From positions 1 through 34,057 of the forward strand of contig JACRIZ010000064.1 in assembly GCA_016235765.1 (NCBI GenBank): a stretch of 34,057 nucleotides of DNA. Reading direction: 5' to 3'. Of this stretch, positions 18,409 through 27,304 are shown in pieces. A program made the translations under genes and the position numbers. The stretch comes from Rhodocyclales bacterium (GTDB taxonomy: Bacteria > Pseudomonadota > Gammaproteobacteria > Burkholderiales > Rhodocyclaceae). A model generated the notes under the pieces. It searched no databases. It saw nothing but the letters and a program-made list of their open reading frames with translations, and was not told the DNA's origin. Positions within the stretch are counted from its first letter, which is position 1; each line of letters begins with the position of its first letter.

Positions 18409-20340
18409 CTAGACGCGGAAGCTGCCGACGGTCGCCCGCAGCTTCTCGGACAGCGCCTTCAGTTGGTCGGCGTACTCCACCACATGCTGCATGGCGGCGG
18501 CATTCATTTCGTTCATCTCGGAGACCTGCTCGACGTTGCGGGCGATCACCTCGCTGGCGGACGACTGTTCGCGCAACGCCGCGGAAATCTCGCCGAACGT
18601 ACCGACCACGTCGGCCGTCGATTCATGCACCTGGGCCATGCTCTGGCCGGCTTCGACGGCCTTGGCGACGCTGCTATTGACGCGCTGCGCCCCGTCTTCG
18701 ATGTCGGAGATGGCGCCTCCCGAACTGGTGCGAATGCCGTCGACCATCGATGAGATTTCCTGCGTCGACACTGACGTTCGCTCCGCCAGCTTGCGCACTT
18801 CGTCCGCGACGACGGCAAAGCCACGGCCGGTCTCGCCCGCACGGGCCGCCTCGATGGCGGCATTGAGTGCCAGCAGATTCGTCTGGTCGGCGATTTCCTT
18901 GATGACGTCGACGATAGCCGAGATCCGTTGCGATTCCCCTGCGAGCCGCTCCACCGAAGCGACGGAACGATTGACCGTCTCGGCACTCAGCTTCATGTTC
19001 GCGACCGCCTCGCCGACCATGGCATTGCCGGATGAAGACATCTCGCCCGCCTGCATCGCCTTTCGGTTGGCACCTTCAGCGCTGTCCGAAACATGCCGCA
19101 TGCTGACGGTGATCTCTTCCAGCGTCGCTGCGATCGAAGCCGTCGCGTCGTTCTGGCGTGCCACGCCGTCGGAAACCTGGGATGCCGTTTCCGAAAGGCG
19201 CACCGATGCGCCGTCGAGCGCCACTACGCCGTCCTGGATGTGACGAACGATGTCGGTGAGTCCCGTCCGCATCTGTTCCATGGCGGCCATGACGCTGTCG
19301 CGATCGTTTTCGGCGACCGCAATGGCGCCGGTCAGGTCGCCGGCGGCAATGTGCCGGGCAGCCTCGGCGGCCGCCGTCGGCTCGCCGCCCAGCGGCGCCA
19401 ATACCAGGCGGCGCAGCATGACGTACATGACGCCGATCAGCGCCAGGCTCGCCACGACGCCGAACGCGATGATGGCCAGCATGCGATCGCGCCCGATCCG
19501 GCTGGCCTCGTCAAGCGGGTATGCGGCCACGATCCGGAAGCCCCAACCGGGATAATCTTCCCGCTTGACGATCCAGCCGGCGTCGTCTTTCAGGAGCGCC
19601 GTGACCCGGGCGTCTTCGACGTGGGACGAACGATAGCGAACCTTGTCGTTGCCATCGACGATGGCCAGGAAGCCGCTCGTCAATAGCCGGGTTCCCTCTA
19701 TCGTCTGCTTGATCGCCGCCATGTCCGCCTTGTAGCCGACGTACCAGATCCCAATGACCCGTCCCTGGGCGTCGTGCATCGGCTCGTACCCCGTCAGGAA
19801 GGGATTGCCGAGGATGTCCACGACGCCGTAGAAGGGCTTGTCTTCGCGTATCGCCGCAATCGCCTTGCCCTTCGGGTCGAGGATCGTGCCGGTGGCTCTT
19901 TCGTTGTCGCGCTTCACGTTGGTCGAGATGCGCACGAATTCGTCACCGCTCTTCACGAACAGCGTGGCAGTGCCCCCCAGCAGTTTGGTCACGCCGTCGA
20001 CGAGTTCGAAATTGTTCGCCTGCGGCCGCCCGCCGAGCAGAAGATTGGGCACGGTCTTGTCCTTGACGGTCACCGGCACCCCGAGGCTGACTGTGCCAAT
20101 CGACATGCCGCGCTCCTTCAACAGTCTCATCGCAGCTCGCGTCTGATCCATCACGATGGCATCGGTCACGCCGAGCGTCTGTTTGATGCCGACAATCCGC
20201 TCGTCGACGCCGACGGCCAATTCGCGCTCGATACGCGCGTTCTCGATCGACGAAAACACGACCGCGCCGCCCAACACGATAAGCAGAATGGAAACCGAGA
20301 CCGGCGCGATAAAGCGCACCTGCAGGCTGTGTCCCAACAT
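18409..20340 (-). CDS. Methyl-accepting chemotaxis protein with periplasmic Cache sensor
   Basis: A 643-residue chemoreceptor. Transmembrane helix 1 is about residues 12-33; the periplasmic part (about 34-295) resembles the Cache_3-Cache_2 fold ([38 protein letters not shown]); helix 2 is about 300-325. HAMP follows, then the signalling hairpin with its conserved tip [20 protein letters not shown] and [16 protein letters not shown]. There is no C-terminal CheR/CheB pentapeptide. The family binds small carboxylates or similar ligands, but the ligand is unknown. The ATG at 20340 is preferred because a good promoter on this strand starts transcription near 20365, downstream of the alternative ATGs. 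It interrupts the usual ruvC-ruvA order. Confidence 0.93.
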   Translation of the reverse strand: MLGHSLQVRFIAPVSVSILLIVLGGAVVFSSIENARIERELAVGVDERIVGIKQTLGVTDAIVMDQTRAAMRLLKERGMSIGTVSLGVPVTVKDKTVPNLLLGGRPQANNFELVDGVTKLLGGTATLFVKSGDEFVRISTNVKRDNERATGTILDPKGKAIAAIREDKPFYGVVDILGNPFLTGYEPMHDAQGRVIGIWYVGYKADMAAIKQTIEGTRLLTSGFLAIVDGNDKVRYRSSHVEDARVTALLKDDAGWIVKREDYPGWGFRIVAAYPLDEASRIGRDRMLAIIAFGVVASLALIGVMYVMLRRLVLAPLGGEPTAAAEAARHIAAGDLTGAIAVAENDRDSVMAAMEQMRTGLTDIVRHIQDGVVALDGASVRLSETASQVSDGVARQNDATASIAATLEEITVSMRHVSDSAEGANRKAMQAGEMSSSGNAMVGEAVANMKLSAETVNRSVASVERLAGESQRISAIVDVIKEIADQTNLLALNAAIEAARAGETGRGFAVVADEVRKLAERTSVSTQEISSMVDGIRTSSGGAISDIEDGAQRVNSSVAKAVEAGQSMAQVHESTADVVGTFGEISAALREQSSASEVIARNVEQVSEMNEMNAAAMQHVVEYADQLKALSEKLRATVGSFRV

Positions 20341-20342
20341 CA

Positions 20343-20350
20343 CCCCCCCC
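20343..20350 (-). promoter_or_regulatory. G8 homopolymer used as ribosome binding site of the chemoreceptor gene
   Basis: On the reverse strand eight consecutive Gs end two bases before the ATG at 20340. It is the only candidate Shine-Dalgarno. Slippage in such a tract would alter leader spacing. Confidence 0.5.
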
Positions 20351-20371
20351 AGAGTCGCCAACTGTGGCGGT

Positions 20372-20400
20372 ATCATAGGCGCCCTCCACCCTTGCCACAA
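20372..20400 (-). promoter_or_regulatory. Sigma-70-type promoter for the chemoreceptor gene
   Basis: On the reverse strand, TTGTGG (20400-20395) and TATGAT (20377-20372) are separated by exactly 17 bases. Transcription would start near 20365, about 25 bases before the ATG at 20340. The spacing and both hexamers make this one of the better promoters in the window. Confidence 0.6.
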
Positions 20401-20430
20401 TCGCGGCAATACACTTCACCCACGGCCTGC

Positions 20431-21018
20431 ATGATCGGAAGAATCACCGGAACCTTGATCGAGAAGAATCCGCCGCAGATCACGGTGGATGTCGGCGGCG
20501 TCGGCTACGAACTCGAGGTGCCGATGAGCACCTTCTACACCCTGCCGGCGCTGGGCGAAAAGGTGTCGCTGGTCACACACCTGGTGGTGCGCGAGGACGC
20601 GCACATCCTTTACGGCTTCGGTGCCGACGACGAGCGCGCCGCCTTCCGCCAGTTGATCAAGATCTCCGGCATCGGCGCGCGCACCGCCCTTGCAGTGCTT
20701 TCCGGCTTGTCGGTCAACGAACTCGCGCAAGCGGTCGCGCTGCAGGAAGCCGGCCGGCTGGTGAAGATTCCCGGCATCGGCAAGAAGACCGCCGAGCGCC
20801 TGTTGCTGGAACTGAAGGACAAGCTGAAGGCCGTGGGCCTCGGTGCCAAAGTCAGCCGTGGCGACACGCCTCCCGACGCCGCCTCCGACATTCTCAACGC
20901 GCTGCTGGCGCTGGGCTACAACGAGCGCGAGGCCCTCGGCGCCATGAAGGCGCTGCCGGAGGGCGTCGCGGTGTCCGACGGCATCCGGCAGGCGCTGAAG
21001 TCGCTGTCGAAGGGCTGA
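20431..21018 (+). CDS. ruvA: Holliday junction branch migration protein RuvA
   Basis: A 195-residue RuvA, normal length. It tetramerises on four-way junctions and loads RuvB. Domain I starts [16 protein letters not shown]. Two helix-hairpin-helix motifs are [17 protein letters not shown] (about 71-87) and [19 protein letters not shown] (about 106-124). The C-terminal three-helix domain that touches RuvB includes [15 protein letters not shown]. There is no strong Shine-Dalgarno before the ATG. It is cut off from ruvC by the chemoreceptor gene and from ruvB by a toxin-antitoxin pair and a thioesterase gene. Confidence 0.97.
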   Translation: MIGRITGTLIEKNPPQITVDVGGVGYELEVPMSTFYTLPALGEKVSLVTHLVVREDAHILYGFGADDERAAFRQLIKISGIGARTALAVLSGLSVNELAQAVALQEAGRLVKIPGIGKKTAERLLLELKDKLKAVGLGAKVSRGDTPPDAASDILNALLALGYNEREALGAMKALPEGVAVSDGIRQALKSLSKG

Positions 21019-21048
21019 AGGACCGCAAACAGAACGGCACAGGTTTGC

Positions 21049-21064
21049 GCTATACTTGTATAGC
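21049..21064. promoter_or_regulatory. Operator/promoter of the RelBE-type module
   Basis: GCTATAC and GTATAGC are perfect 7-base inverted arms with a TT centre (21049-21064), 22 bases before the antitoxin ATG. The left arm includes TATACT, a good -10 box, so binding there would block transcription. This is the standard layout for autoregulation by a ribbon-helix-helix antitoxin. Confidence 0.65.
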
Positions 21065-21086
21065 ACTTTACCAAGGAGCCATTGCC

Positions 21087-21293
21087 ATGCTCGCCATCCG
21101 CCTGCCCGAAGCCATCGAAGCCCGGCTTAACGCCCTGGCTGCCGAGACGGGACGAACCAAGACGACGCTGGCGCGCGAGGCTATCGCCGAGTACATCGAC
21201 GATCTCGAGGACTACTACCTCGCCGAAGCGCGCGCGCGCCGCAATCGGAAGACCGTTCCATTGGAGGACGTGGAGCGCGAGCTTGGCCTTTGA
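21087..21293 (+). CDS. RelB-type ribbon-helix-helix antitoxin
   Basis: A 68-residue protein. Residues 1-45 (MLAIRLPEAIEARLNALAAE, then TGRTKTTLAREAIAEYIDDL) form a ribbon-helix-helix DNA-binding domain of the RelB/CopG kind, followed by an acidic helix that would wrap the toxin. AAGGAGCC lies seven bases before the ATG. It should neutralise the RelE-like toxin encoded just after it and repress its own promoter through the palindrome at 21049-21064. The toxin gene overlaps its last 11 bases. Confidence 0.88.
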   Translation: MLAIRLPEAIEARLNALAAETGRTKTTLAREAIAEYIDDLEDYYLAEARARRNRKTVPLEDVERELGL

Positions 21294-21552
21294 CATCGAG
21301 TTCGATCCCGATGCCCTGAAGGATCTGAAGAAACTCGACCGCCCCATTCAGCAAAGGCTGGTGGGCTTCCTGCGACAGCGTGTCGCCAAACTGGCAGACC
21401 CGCGCGAAATCGGCGAGGCGCTTTCCGGCGCAAAGCTCGGCAACTACTGGAAGTACCGCGTCGGCGACTGGCGCATCATCTGCGATATCCAGGATCGTCG
21501 CATCGTCGTTCGCGTATTGCGCATCGGCAATCGGCGCGAGGTCTATCGGTAG
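21283..21552 (+). CDS. RelE/ParE-family toxin
   Basis: An 89-residue toxin of the RelE/ParE superfamily. The start FDIEFDPDALKDLKKLDRPI, the middle GEALSGAKLGNYWKYRVGDW and the end RIICDIQDRRIVVRVLRIGN R-EVYR are classic RelE features. The basic residues R(VG)DWR and the terminal REVYR match those used for mRNA cleavage in RelE. No ATG is in frame; a TTG at 21283 with GGAG (21272-21275) seven bases upstream gives the natural family start and an 11-base overlap with the antitoxin. RelE-type toxins cut ribosome-bound mRNA, whereas ParE types hit gyrase. The kept arginines favour the former. Confidence 0.85.
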   Translation: MAFDIEFDPDALKDLKKLDRPIQQRLVGFLRQRVAKLADPREIGEALSGAKLGNYWKYRVGDWRIICDIQDRRIVVRVLRIGNRREVYR

Positions 21553-21556
21553 TCGC

Positions 21557-22045
21557 ATGGGCGCCCTCACCCGTCTGCGCTTCTCCGCCGGCCTGTTCCG
21601 TTTCGGCATCAATCTGTGGCCGCCCTTCGTCGGCGCCGGCATCCACGTGACGGCGATCTCGCCCGACTTCCGCACCGCCACAGTGCGCCTGCGCCACGGC
21701 CTGCTCAACCGCAACTACTTCGGCACCCACTACGGCGGCTCGCTGTTTTCGATGACCGATCCGTTCTACGCCCTGCTCCTGCTGCACAACCTGCCGCGCG
21801 GCTACGTCGTCTGGGACAAGGCCTCGAGCATCGAATTCAAGCTGCCCGGCCGGGGCGACGTGTTTGCCCGCTTCAACCTCACCGACGCGCAGATTGCCGA
21901 CGTGATCACGCACACCGAGGCGGGCGCCAAGTACGAACCGACCTGGACCATCGATATCGTGGATGCCGACCAGCAGGTCGTCGCCACTGTCGCCAAGACC
22001 CTCTACATACGCCGCAAGCGCGGGTCGGATAAACTGGCGGGCTGA
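21557..22045 (+). CDS. Hotdog-fold thioesterase-like protein (DUF4442/YiiD C-terminal type)
   Basis: A 162-residue protein resembling the DUF4442 family of the hotdog superfamily. [20 protein letters not shown] is the conserved active-site-like segment, and [19 protein letters not shown] with [22 protein letters not shown] completes the fold. It probably acts on acyl-CoA or acyl-ACP, but the substrate is unknown. It begins five bases after the toxin stop without a clear Shine-Dalgarno and overlaps the ruvB start by one base (TGATG), so ruvB translation may depend on it. Confidence 0.8.
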   Translation: MGALTRLRFSAGLFRFGINLWPPFVGAGIHVTAISPDFRTATVRLRHGLLNRNYFGTHYGGSLFSMTDPFYALLLLHNLPRGYVVWDKASSIEFKLPGRGDVFARFNLTDAQIADVITHTEAGAKYEPTWTIDIVDADQQVVATVAKTLYIRRKRGSDKLAG

Positions 22046-23103
22046 TGAGCATCCAGACCGACCAGCTACATGGCCAAGGCGGCGACCGCCTGATCGCCGC
22101 CACCCCCGCCTCGCCGCAGGAGGATGCGCTGGAGCGCGCGCTGCGACCGAAGAAGCTGGCCGAGTACGTCGGCCAGCAGAAGATCCGCAGCCAGCTCGAA
22201 ATCTTCATCGAGGCGGCCAAGCGGCGCGCCGAGGCGCTCGACCACGTGCTGCTGTTCGGCCCGCCGGGCCTGGGCAAGACCACGCTGGCCCACATCGTCG
22301 CCCACGAGATGGGCGTCAACCTGCGCCAGACCTCCGGCCCCGTGCTGGAGCGGGCCGGCGACCTGGCCGCGATCCTGACCAACCTCGAACCGAACGACGT
22401 GCTGTTCATCGACGAGATCCACCGCCTCTCACCCGTGGTCGAGGAAATCCTCTACCCGGCGCTGGAAGACTTCCAGATCGACATCATGATCGGCGAAGGC
22501 CCGGCGGCGCGCTCGGTGAAGCTCGACCTGCCGCCCTTCACCCTGGTCGGCGCCACCACCCGCGCCGGCATGCTGACCAACCCGCTGCGCGACCGCTTCG
22601 GCATCGTCGCGCGCCTGGAGTTCTACACTCCCGAGGAACTGACCCACATCATCCGCCGCTCGGCACAGCTCCTGAACTGCGAGATCGTCGGCGAAGGCGC
22701 CGGCGAAATCGCCCGCCGCGCGCGCGGAACGCCGCGCATCGCCAACCGCCTGTTGCGCCGCGTGCGCGACTTCGCCGACGTCAAGGCCGACGGGGCTATC
22801 ACGCGCGAAGTCGCCGACGCCGCGCTGTCGATGCTCGACGTCGACCACCTCGGCCTCGACGTCATGGACCGCAAGCTGATGCTGGCCGTGCTGGAGAAGT
22901 TCGGCGGCGGCCCGGTCGGCGTGGACAACCTCGCGGCAGCCATCGGCGAGGCCCGCGACACCATCGAGGATGTGCTGGAACCCTTCCTGATCCAGCAGGG
23001 CTACCTGCAGCGGACGCCGCGCGGACGCATCGCCACGGCCGCCATCTGGCGCCATTTCGGCTTGGCGCAGCCAAAGGCCAACAGCGACCTCTGGGACGAA
23101 TGA
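22045..23103 (+). CDS. ruvB: Holliday junction branch migration ATPase RuvB
   Basis: A 352-residue AAA+ motor. Walker A is [12 protein letters not shown], Walker B DEIHRLSP, sensor 1 and the RuvB-specific region [19 protein letters not shown], with the arginine finger region [18 protein letters not shown]. The C-terminal winged helix includes [15 protein letters not shown]. Hexamers of RuvB pump DNA through RuvA-bound junctions. It joins the thioesterase gene by TGATG and ybgC by ATGA, linking recombination and envelope genes in one transcript, as is common in proteobacteria. Confidence 0.98.
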   Translation: MSIQTDQLHGQGGDRLIAATPASPQEDALERALRPKKLAEYVGQQKIRSQLEIFIEAAKRRAEALDHVLLFGPPGLGKTTLAHIVAHEMGVNLRQTSGPVLERAGDLAAILTNLEPNDVLFIDEIHRLSPVVEEILYPALEDFQIDIMIGEGPAARSVKLDLPPFTLVGATTRAGMLTNPLRDRFGIVARLEFYTPEELTHIIRRSAQLLNCEIVGEGAGEIARRARGTPRIANRLLRRVRDFADVKADGAITREVADAALSMLDVDHLGLDVMDRKLMLAVLEKFGGGPVGVDNLAAAIGEARDTIEDVLEPFLIQQGYLQRTPRGRIATAAIWRHFGLAQPKANSDLWDE

Positions 23104-23507
23104 GCAAGAACTTTACGTGGCCGGTACGGGTCTATTTCGAGGATACCGACGCCGGCGGTGTGGTTTACTACGCCAATTACCTGCGCTATCTGGAGCGCGC
23201 CCGCAGCGAATGGCTGCGCGCCATGGGCTTCGACCAGCGCAAGCTGATGGACGAAACGGGGCTGGGTTTCGCGGTGCGCGCGGTCGCCGCCGAGTACCTG
23301 CGGCCGGCCCGCCTGGACGACGAGTTGCGCGTGACCTGCGGCATCAAGATGCTCGGCCGCGCGCAGGTGGTTTTCGAGCAGACCGTCGAGCGCGGCGGGG
23401 AGACGCTGCTGACCGCCACGGTGCGCCTGGCCTGCATGGACCTGGCGCGCGGCAAGGCGGCGGCGGTACCGACGGACATTTATGAACAATTCGCGAAGCT
23501 GACATGA
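23100..23507 (+). CDS. ybgC: Tol-Pal-associated acyl-CoA thioesterase YbgC
   Basis: A 135-residue hotdog thioesterase. The signature [20 protein letters not shown] contains the catalytic Asp (residue 17) and the tyrosine that replaces the usual His in many YbgC proteins. It hydrolyses short-chain or phospholipid-related acyl-CoA/ACP thioesters at the inner membrane. It overlaps ruvB and tolQ by four bases each and is the first gene of the classical ybgC-tolQRAB-pal-cpoB cluster. Confidence 0.95.
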   Translation: MSKNFTWPVRVYFEDTDAGGVVYYANYLRYLERARSEWLRAMGFDQRKLMDETGLGFAVRAVAAEYLRPARLDDELRVTCGIKMLGRAQVVFEQTVERGGETLLTATVRLACMDLARGKAAAVPTDIYEQFAKLT

Positions 23508-24181
23508 ACATCACCCAAGACCTCTCGATCATCGAACTCGTCGCCAACGCCAGCCTGGTGGTCAAGCTGGTAATGGGCCTGCTGACCTTCGTCTCGGTCA
23601 TGTCCTGGTACTGGATCTTCCGCAAGTGGTTCGCGATCCGCGATGCCCGCAACAAGACCGAGAAGTTCGAGCGCGACTTCTGGAGCGGCGGCGACCTGGG
23701 CACGCTCTACCAGAGCGCGGTCACCGAGCGCCACCAGACCGGCGCGCTGGAGCGGGTCTTCGAGGCCGGCTTCCGCGAATTCACCAAGCTGCGCGGCCAG
23801 AAGTCGCTCGATCCGGCTACCGTGATCAACGGCGTGCGGCGCGCGATGCGCGCCACCTTCCAGCGAGAAATCGACGACCTCGAGTCGCACCTCGCCTTCC
23901 TCGCCTCGGTCGGCTCGGTATCGCCCTACGTCGGCCTGTTCGGTACGGTCTGGGGCATCATGCACGCCTTCCGCGGGCTGGCCAACGTCAGTTCGGCCAC
24001 GCTGGCCGCCGTCGCGCCCGGCATAGCCGAGGCGCTGGTCGCCACCGCCATCGGCCTGTTCGCCGCCATACCCGCCGTGGTCGCCTACAACCGCTACGCC
24101 CACGACGTGGATCGCCTCGCGGTGCGCTTCGAGAGCTTCATCGAGGAGTTCTCCAACATCCTGCAGCGGCAGATCAAGTAA
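23504..24181 (+). CDS. tolQ: Tol-Pal inner-membrane proton channel subunit TolQ
   Basis: A 225-residue protein of the MotA/TolQ/ExbB family. One membrane helix lies at about 15-37, and two more at about 130-155 and 172-195 after the large cytoplasmic loop. The segment [20 protein letters not shown] and the following [20 protein letters not shown] are the conserved pore regions. With TolR it uses the proton motive force to energise TolA for outer-membrane constriction at division. It overlaps ybgC by four bases and tolR by one. Confidence 0.97.
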   Translation: MNITQDLSIIELVANASLVVKLVMGLLTFVSVMSWYWIFRKWFAIRDARNKTEKFERDFWSGGDLGTLYQSAVTERHQTGALERVFEAGFREFTKLRGQKSLDPATVINGVRRAMRATFQREIDDLESHLAFLASVGSVSPYVGLFGTVWGIMHAFRGLANVSSATLAAVAPGIAEALVATAIGLFAAIPAVVAYNRYAHDVDRLAVRFESFIEEFSNILQRQIK

Positions 24182-24588
24182 TGCGCCAGCGCCGCTTGAT
24201 GAACGAGATCAACGTCGTGCCCTACATCGACGTGATGCTGGTGCTGCTGGTCATCTTCATGGTCACCGCGCCGATGATCCAGACCGGCAACATCGACCTG
24301 CCCAGCGTCGGCAAATCCGCCCAGCCGCCGGTCGCGCCGCTGGAGGTGATCGTCCGCGCCGACCGCAGCGTCGCCCTGCGCGATCGCAGCAAAGGCGACC
24401 GCGAGGAACCGATCGAGATGTCGCAACTCACTGCGGCCATCCGCAGTGCACAGGCGAAGAACCCCCAGCAGGCCGTGCTGATCGCCGGCGACCGCAAGGT
24501 GCCCTACGAGGCGGTGCTGGACGTCATGGACAAGTTGCAGAAGCAGCATGTGGCCCGCATCGGGCTGCTGGTGCAACCCGGCAAATGA
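24181..24588 (+). CDS. tolR: Tol-Pal inner-membrane proton channel subunit TolR
   Basis: A 135-residue ExbD/TolR protein with a short cytoplasmic N-terminus, one membrane helix (about 14-36) and a periplasmic domain. The proton-carrying Asp is residue 17 in NVVPYIDVMLVLLVIFMVT. The periplasmic part includes QQAVLIAGDRKVPYEAVLDV, typical for the family. The ATG overlaps the tolQ stop by one base (TAATG); Met7 is a possible alternative start. Confidence 0.96.
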   Translation: MRQRRLMNEINVVPYIDVMLVLLVIFMVTAPMIQTGNIDLPSVGKSAQPPVAPLEVIVRADRSVALRDRSKGDREEPIEMSQLTAAIRSAQAKNPQQAVLIAGDRKVPYEAVLDVMDKLQKQHVARIGLLVQPGK

Positions 24589-25346
24589 CCGAAGCCCCCC
24601 CGCACGCCCGCGTCACGCCACCCGGCAAGCGCGCCGCCATCGTCCTGGCGGTGCTGGTGCATCTGGTGCTGGCCGGCTTCCTGATCTACGGCATCCGCTG
24701 GCAGACCAGGATCAACGATGTGGTCGAGGTCGATCTGGTACGCCAGACGGCGTCGCCGCCCCCGGCCCCGGAAGTGAAGCCCGAACCCAAGCCGGAACCG
24801 AAGCCGGAACCCAAACCCGAGCCGAAGCCGGAACCGAAGGCCAAACCGCTGCCGCCACCGCCCAAACCCGATATCGTGGTCAAGGAGAAGCCGAAGCCCA
24901 AGGAGCCGTCCAAGCCAAAATTCGATCCCTTCGAGCAACTGATGGCCGAAGAGGAAAAGCACATGGCGAGCCAGCGGCAGGCCATCGAGGATGAGCGCCG
25001 GGCCCGTCAGCAGCGCGACGCCCAGGCCGCCAGCCAGGCTGCGGCGGCCCGCAACCGGGCGCTGGCCAGCTACACCGACCGCATCCGCGCCAAGATCAAG
25101 GGCAACATCGTCATGCCGCCAGGCATCAAGGGCAACCCATCGGCGATTTTCGACGTCGTCCAGTTGCCGTCCGGCGAGGTCATCTCCGCCCGCCTGGTCA
25201 AGGCCAGCGGCCACCCTGGCTGGGACGACGCCGTCGAGCGGGCGATCCTGAAGTCGACGCCGCTGCCGCGTCCGGAAGAATCCGGACTGTTCGAACGCAA
25301 CCTGCGGCTGATCTTTTGCCCGATCGAGGACGGCAAGTGCAACTAG
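24585..25346 (+). CDS. tolA: Tol-Pal energy-transducing protein TolA
   Basis: A 253-residue protein with one N-terminal membrane helix (about 17-38), a periplasmic linker and a TonB-like C-terminal domain (about 160-253, SGEVISARLVKASGHPGWDD and LIFCPIEDGKCN). It spans the periplasm between TolQR and TolB/Pal. It is much shorter than the 421 residues of E. coli TolA. The linker begins with five KPEP repeats (residues 65-84) and continues Pro/Lys-rich before a charged coiled-coil. It overlaps tolR by four bases. Confidence 0.93.
   Translation: MTEAPPHARVTPPGKRAAIVLAVLVHLVLAGFLIYGIRWQTRINDVVEVDLVRQTASPPPAPEVKPEPKPEPKPEPKPEPKPEPKAKPLPPPPKPDIVVKEKPKPKEPSKPKFDPFEQLMAEEEKHMASQRQAIEDERRARQQRDAQAASQAAAARNRALASYTDRIRAKIKGNIVMPPGIKGNPSAIFDVVQLPSGEVISARLVKASGHPGWDDAVERAILKSTPLPRPEESGLFERNLRLIFCPIEDGKCN
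24777..24836 (+). repeat. In-frame 12-bp KPEP tandem repeat in tolA
   Basis: Five successive KPEP units, with synonymous differences between units (AAG/AAA, CCG/CCC). This is a rigid periplasmic spacer like that of TonB. Copy number may vary among strains. Confidence 0.9.
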
Positions 25347-25437
25347 GGAACTTCCCGCAAAAGACCCGATCGGAGGCTATCTTTGGTCGATTTGTCTCCC
25401 CTGAACGACGTTAACGCTCTAGTAATTCCCGTCCGGC

Positions 25438-25443
25438 TATAAT
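25438..25443 (+). promoter_or_regulatory. Perfect -10 box directly before tolB
   Basis: TATAAT ends six bases before the tolB ATG (25450), which would put transcription start at the A of the start codon. The -35 is poor (no TTGACA-like hexamer at 16-18 bases). No Shine-Dalgarno is seen, so a leaderless mRNA is possible. Confidence 0.5.
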
Positions 25444-25449
25444 CTATTG

Positions 25450-26715
25450 ATGAACTTTCGCCTTCCTCTGGCGGCTGCGGCCATGTTCGCGGCCGCTTCT
25501 GCAGTTAACGCCCAGTTGTCGATCGAGATCACCGGCGCCGGCGCCAACCGGATACCGGTTGCCATTGCCGATTTCGGCGGCGATCAAACCAACGGTCCGG
25601 CGCTGGCTGCCATCGTGCGCGGCGACCTCGAGCGCAGCGGGCTCTTCCGCCTGGTCGATGCCGCCGGCCTGCCCTCCGGCGATACCCGCCTGCCGCCCTA
25701 CGCCGACTGGAAATCCCGCGGCGCCGACGCCCTGGCGGGCGGCAACGTTACCGCGACCACCGCCAGGCTCGAGACCCGCTTCCGTCTCTACGACATCCAG
25801 AAGCAGGTCCAGCTCGGCGGCCAGGCTTACGGCCACCAGGCCGGCCAGGTGCGCCTGATCGGCCACCGCGTCGCCGACTACATCTACGAGAAGCTGACTG
25901 GCGAGCCCGGCGTCTTCTCGACGCGCATCGCCTACGTGGTGAAGGCGGGCACGCGCTACGAATTGCAGATCGCCGACGCCGACGGCGGCAATGCCCAGAC
26001 AGCGCTGGCGTCGCGCGAGCCGATCATCTCGCCGAGCTGGTCGCCCGACGGCGGCAAGCTGGCCTACGTCTCCTTCGAAGCCAAGAAGCCGGTCATCTAC
26101 GTACACGACCTGACCTCCGGCCGACGGCACGTCGCCGCCAACTTCAAGGGCTCCAACTCCGCGCCGACCTGGTCGCCGGACGGCCGCCGCCTGGCGATCG
26201 TGCTGACCAAGGACGGCAATTCCCAGCTCTATGTCGTCGGCGCCGACGGCAGCGGCGCCACCCGCCTGGCCAGCTCGCCCGGCATCGACACCGAACCGCA
26301 GTTCTCGCCCGATGGCCAGTGGATCTATTTCACGTCCGACCGCGGCGGCAGCCCGCAGATCTACCGGATCGCCAGCAGCGGCGGCAGTGCCCAGCGCATG
26401 ACCTTCGAGGGTCAGTACAACGTGACGCCGCGGCCATCGCCCGACGGCAAGAGCCTCGCCTACATTTCGCGCCCGAACGGCAGTTTCCAGTTGACGGTGA
26501 TGGATCTCGCCACCCGCCAGACCCAGATCCTGACCGATTCGGCCAAGGATGAATCCCCCAGTTATGCGCCCAACAGTCGTATGATCCTGTACGCAACCGA
26601 GATTGGGGGCCGTGGCGTGCTGGCGGCAGTATCCGCCGACGGCCGCGTAAAACAAAAGCTTACCGTCCAGGCCGCCGATGTGCGCGAACCGGCCTGGGGT
26701 CCTTTCGTCAAGTAA
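25450..26715 (+). CDS. tolB: Periplasmic Tol-Pal component TolB
   Basis: A 421-residue exported protein. The signal peptide (1-22) has the core LPLAAAAMFAAASA and ends AVNA before QLSIEITG. The N-terminal alpha/beta domain (about 23-160) includes NRIPVAIADFGG. A six-bladed beta-propeller follows, with SPDG-type blade repeats at SWSPDGGKLAYVSF, TWSPDGRRLAIVLT, QFSPDGQWIYFTSD, PSPDGKSLAYIS and SYAPNSRMILYAT. TolB binds Pal and TolA alternately in the periplasm. A TTG at 25447 just upstream is ignored. It is 103 bases after tolA, a larger gap than between the other tol genes, and has its own -10 box. Confidence 0.96.
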   Translation: MNFRLPLAAAAMFAAASAVNAQLSIEITGAGANRIPVAIADFGGDQTNGPALAAIVRGDLERSGLFRLVDAAGLPSGDTRLPPYADWKSRGADALAGGNVTATTARLETRFRLYDIQKQVQLGGQAYGHQAGQVRLIGHRVADYIYEKLTGEPGVFSTRIAYVVKAGTRYELQIADADGGNAQTALASREPIISPSWSPDGGKLAYVSFEAKKPVIYVHDLTSGRRHVAANFKGSNSAPTWSPDGRRLAIVLTKDGNSQLYVVGADGSGATRLASSPGIDTEPQFSPDGQWIYFTSDRGGSPQIYRIASSGGSAQRMTFEGQYNVTPRPSPDGKSLAYISRPNGSFQLTVMDLATRQTQILTDSAKDESPSYAPNSRMILYATEIGGRGVLAAVSADGRVKQKLTVQAADVREPAWGPFVK

Positions 26716-26749
26716 CAAGTAATCCACTTTCATACCGGAGATCATTGCC

Positions 26750-27298
26750 ATGCGCCACACCGCTTTCGCCGCCCTTACGGCTGCCGTCTCGGCTGCCCTC
26801 ATCCTGTCCGCCTGCAGCAGCCAGCCGCCCGCCCAAGAGCAACCTGGTGCCCCGGTGACCGACGCCAAGCCCGCCCCGACCATGGCCGCCCCGGCACCGG
26901 TGACTGCCCAGGGCGTCGACCCCTACAGCCTGGCTGCCCTCAAGGACCCGAAGAGCGCCGTTTACAAGCGCAGCGTGTTCTTCGACTATGACAAGTACGA
27001 CATCAAGGACGAGTTCAAGGCACTGATCGAGGCCCACGGCAAGCTGCTGGTCAGGAACCCGAAGGTCAAGATGCTGATCCAGGGCAATGCCGATGAGCGC
27101 GGCAGCCGCGAATACAACCTGGCCCTCGGCCAGAAGCGCGCCGAGGCCATGAAGAAGGCCCTGCTGCTGCAAGGCGCCACCGAAGCCCAGATCGAAGCCG
27201 TCAGCCTCGGCGAAGAGAAGCCGCGCTGCAAGGAATCGGCCGAGTCCTGCTGGTCGCAGAACCGTCGCGGCGACATGCTCTACACGGGCGAGTTCTAA
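26750..27298 (+). CDS. pal: Peptidoglycan-associated lipoprotein Pal
   Basis: A 182-residue outer-membrane lipoprotein. The lipobox LSAC puts the lipidated Cys at residue 22, followed by a Pro/Ala-rich linker to about residue 60. The OmpA-like C-terminal domain has VFFDYDKYDIKDEFKALIEA and NADERGSREYNLALGQKRA, the residues that hold the diaminopimelate of peptidoglycan. It ends LYTGEF, typical of betaproteobacterial Pal. GGAG precedes the ATG by about ten bases. Confidence 0.97.
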   Translation: MRHTAFAALTAAVSAALILSACSSQPPAQEQPGAPVTDAKPAPTMAAPAPVTAQGVDPYSLAALKDPKSAVYKRSVFFDYDKYDIKDEFKALIEAHGKLLVRNPKVKMLIQGNADERGSREYNLALGQKRAEAMKKALLLQGATEAQIEAVSLGEEKPRCKESAESCWSQNRRGDMLYTGEF

Positions 27299-27304
27299 GC
27301 CGGC

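Noticed and set aside
24777-24845. CRISPR-like or minisatellite repeat
   Set aside because: It is a 12-bp in-frame repeat coding KPEP within tolA, without spacers.
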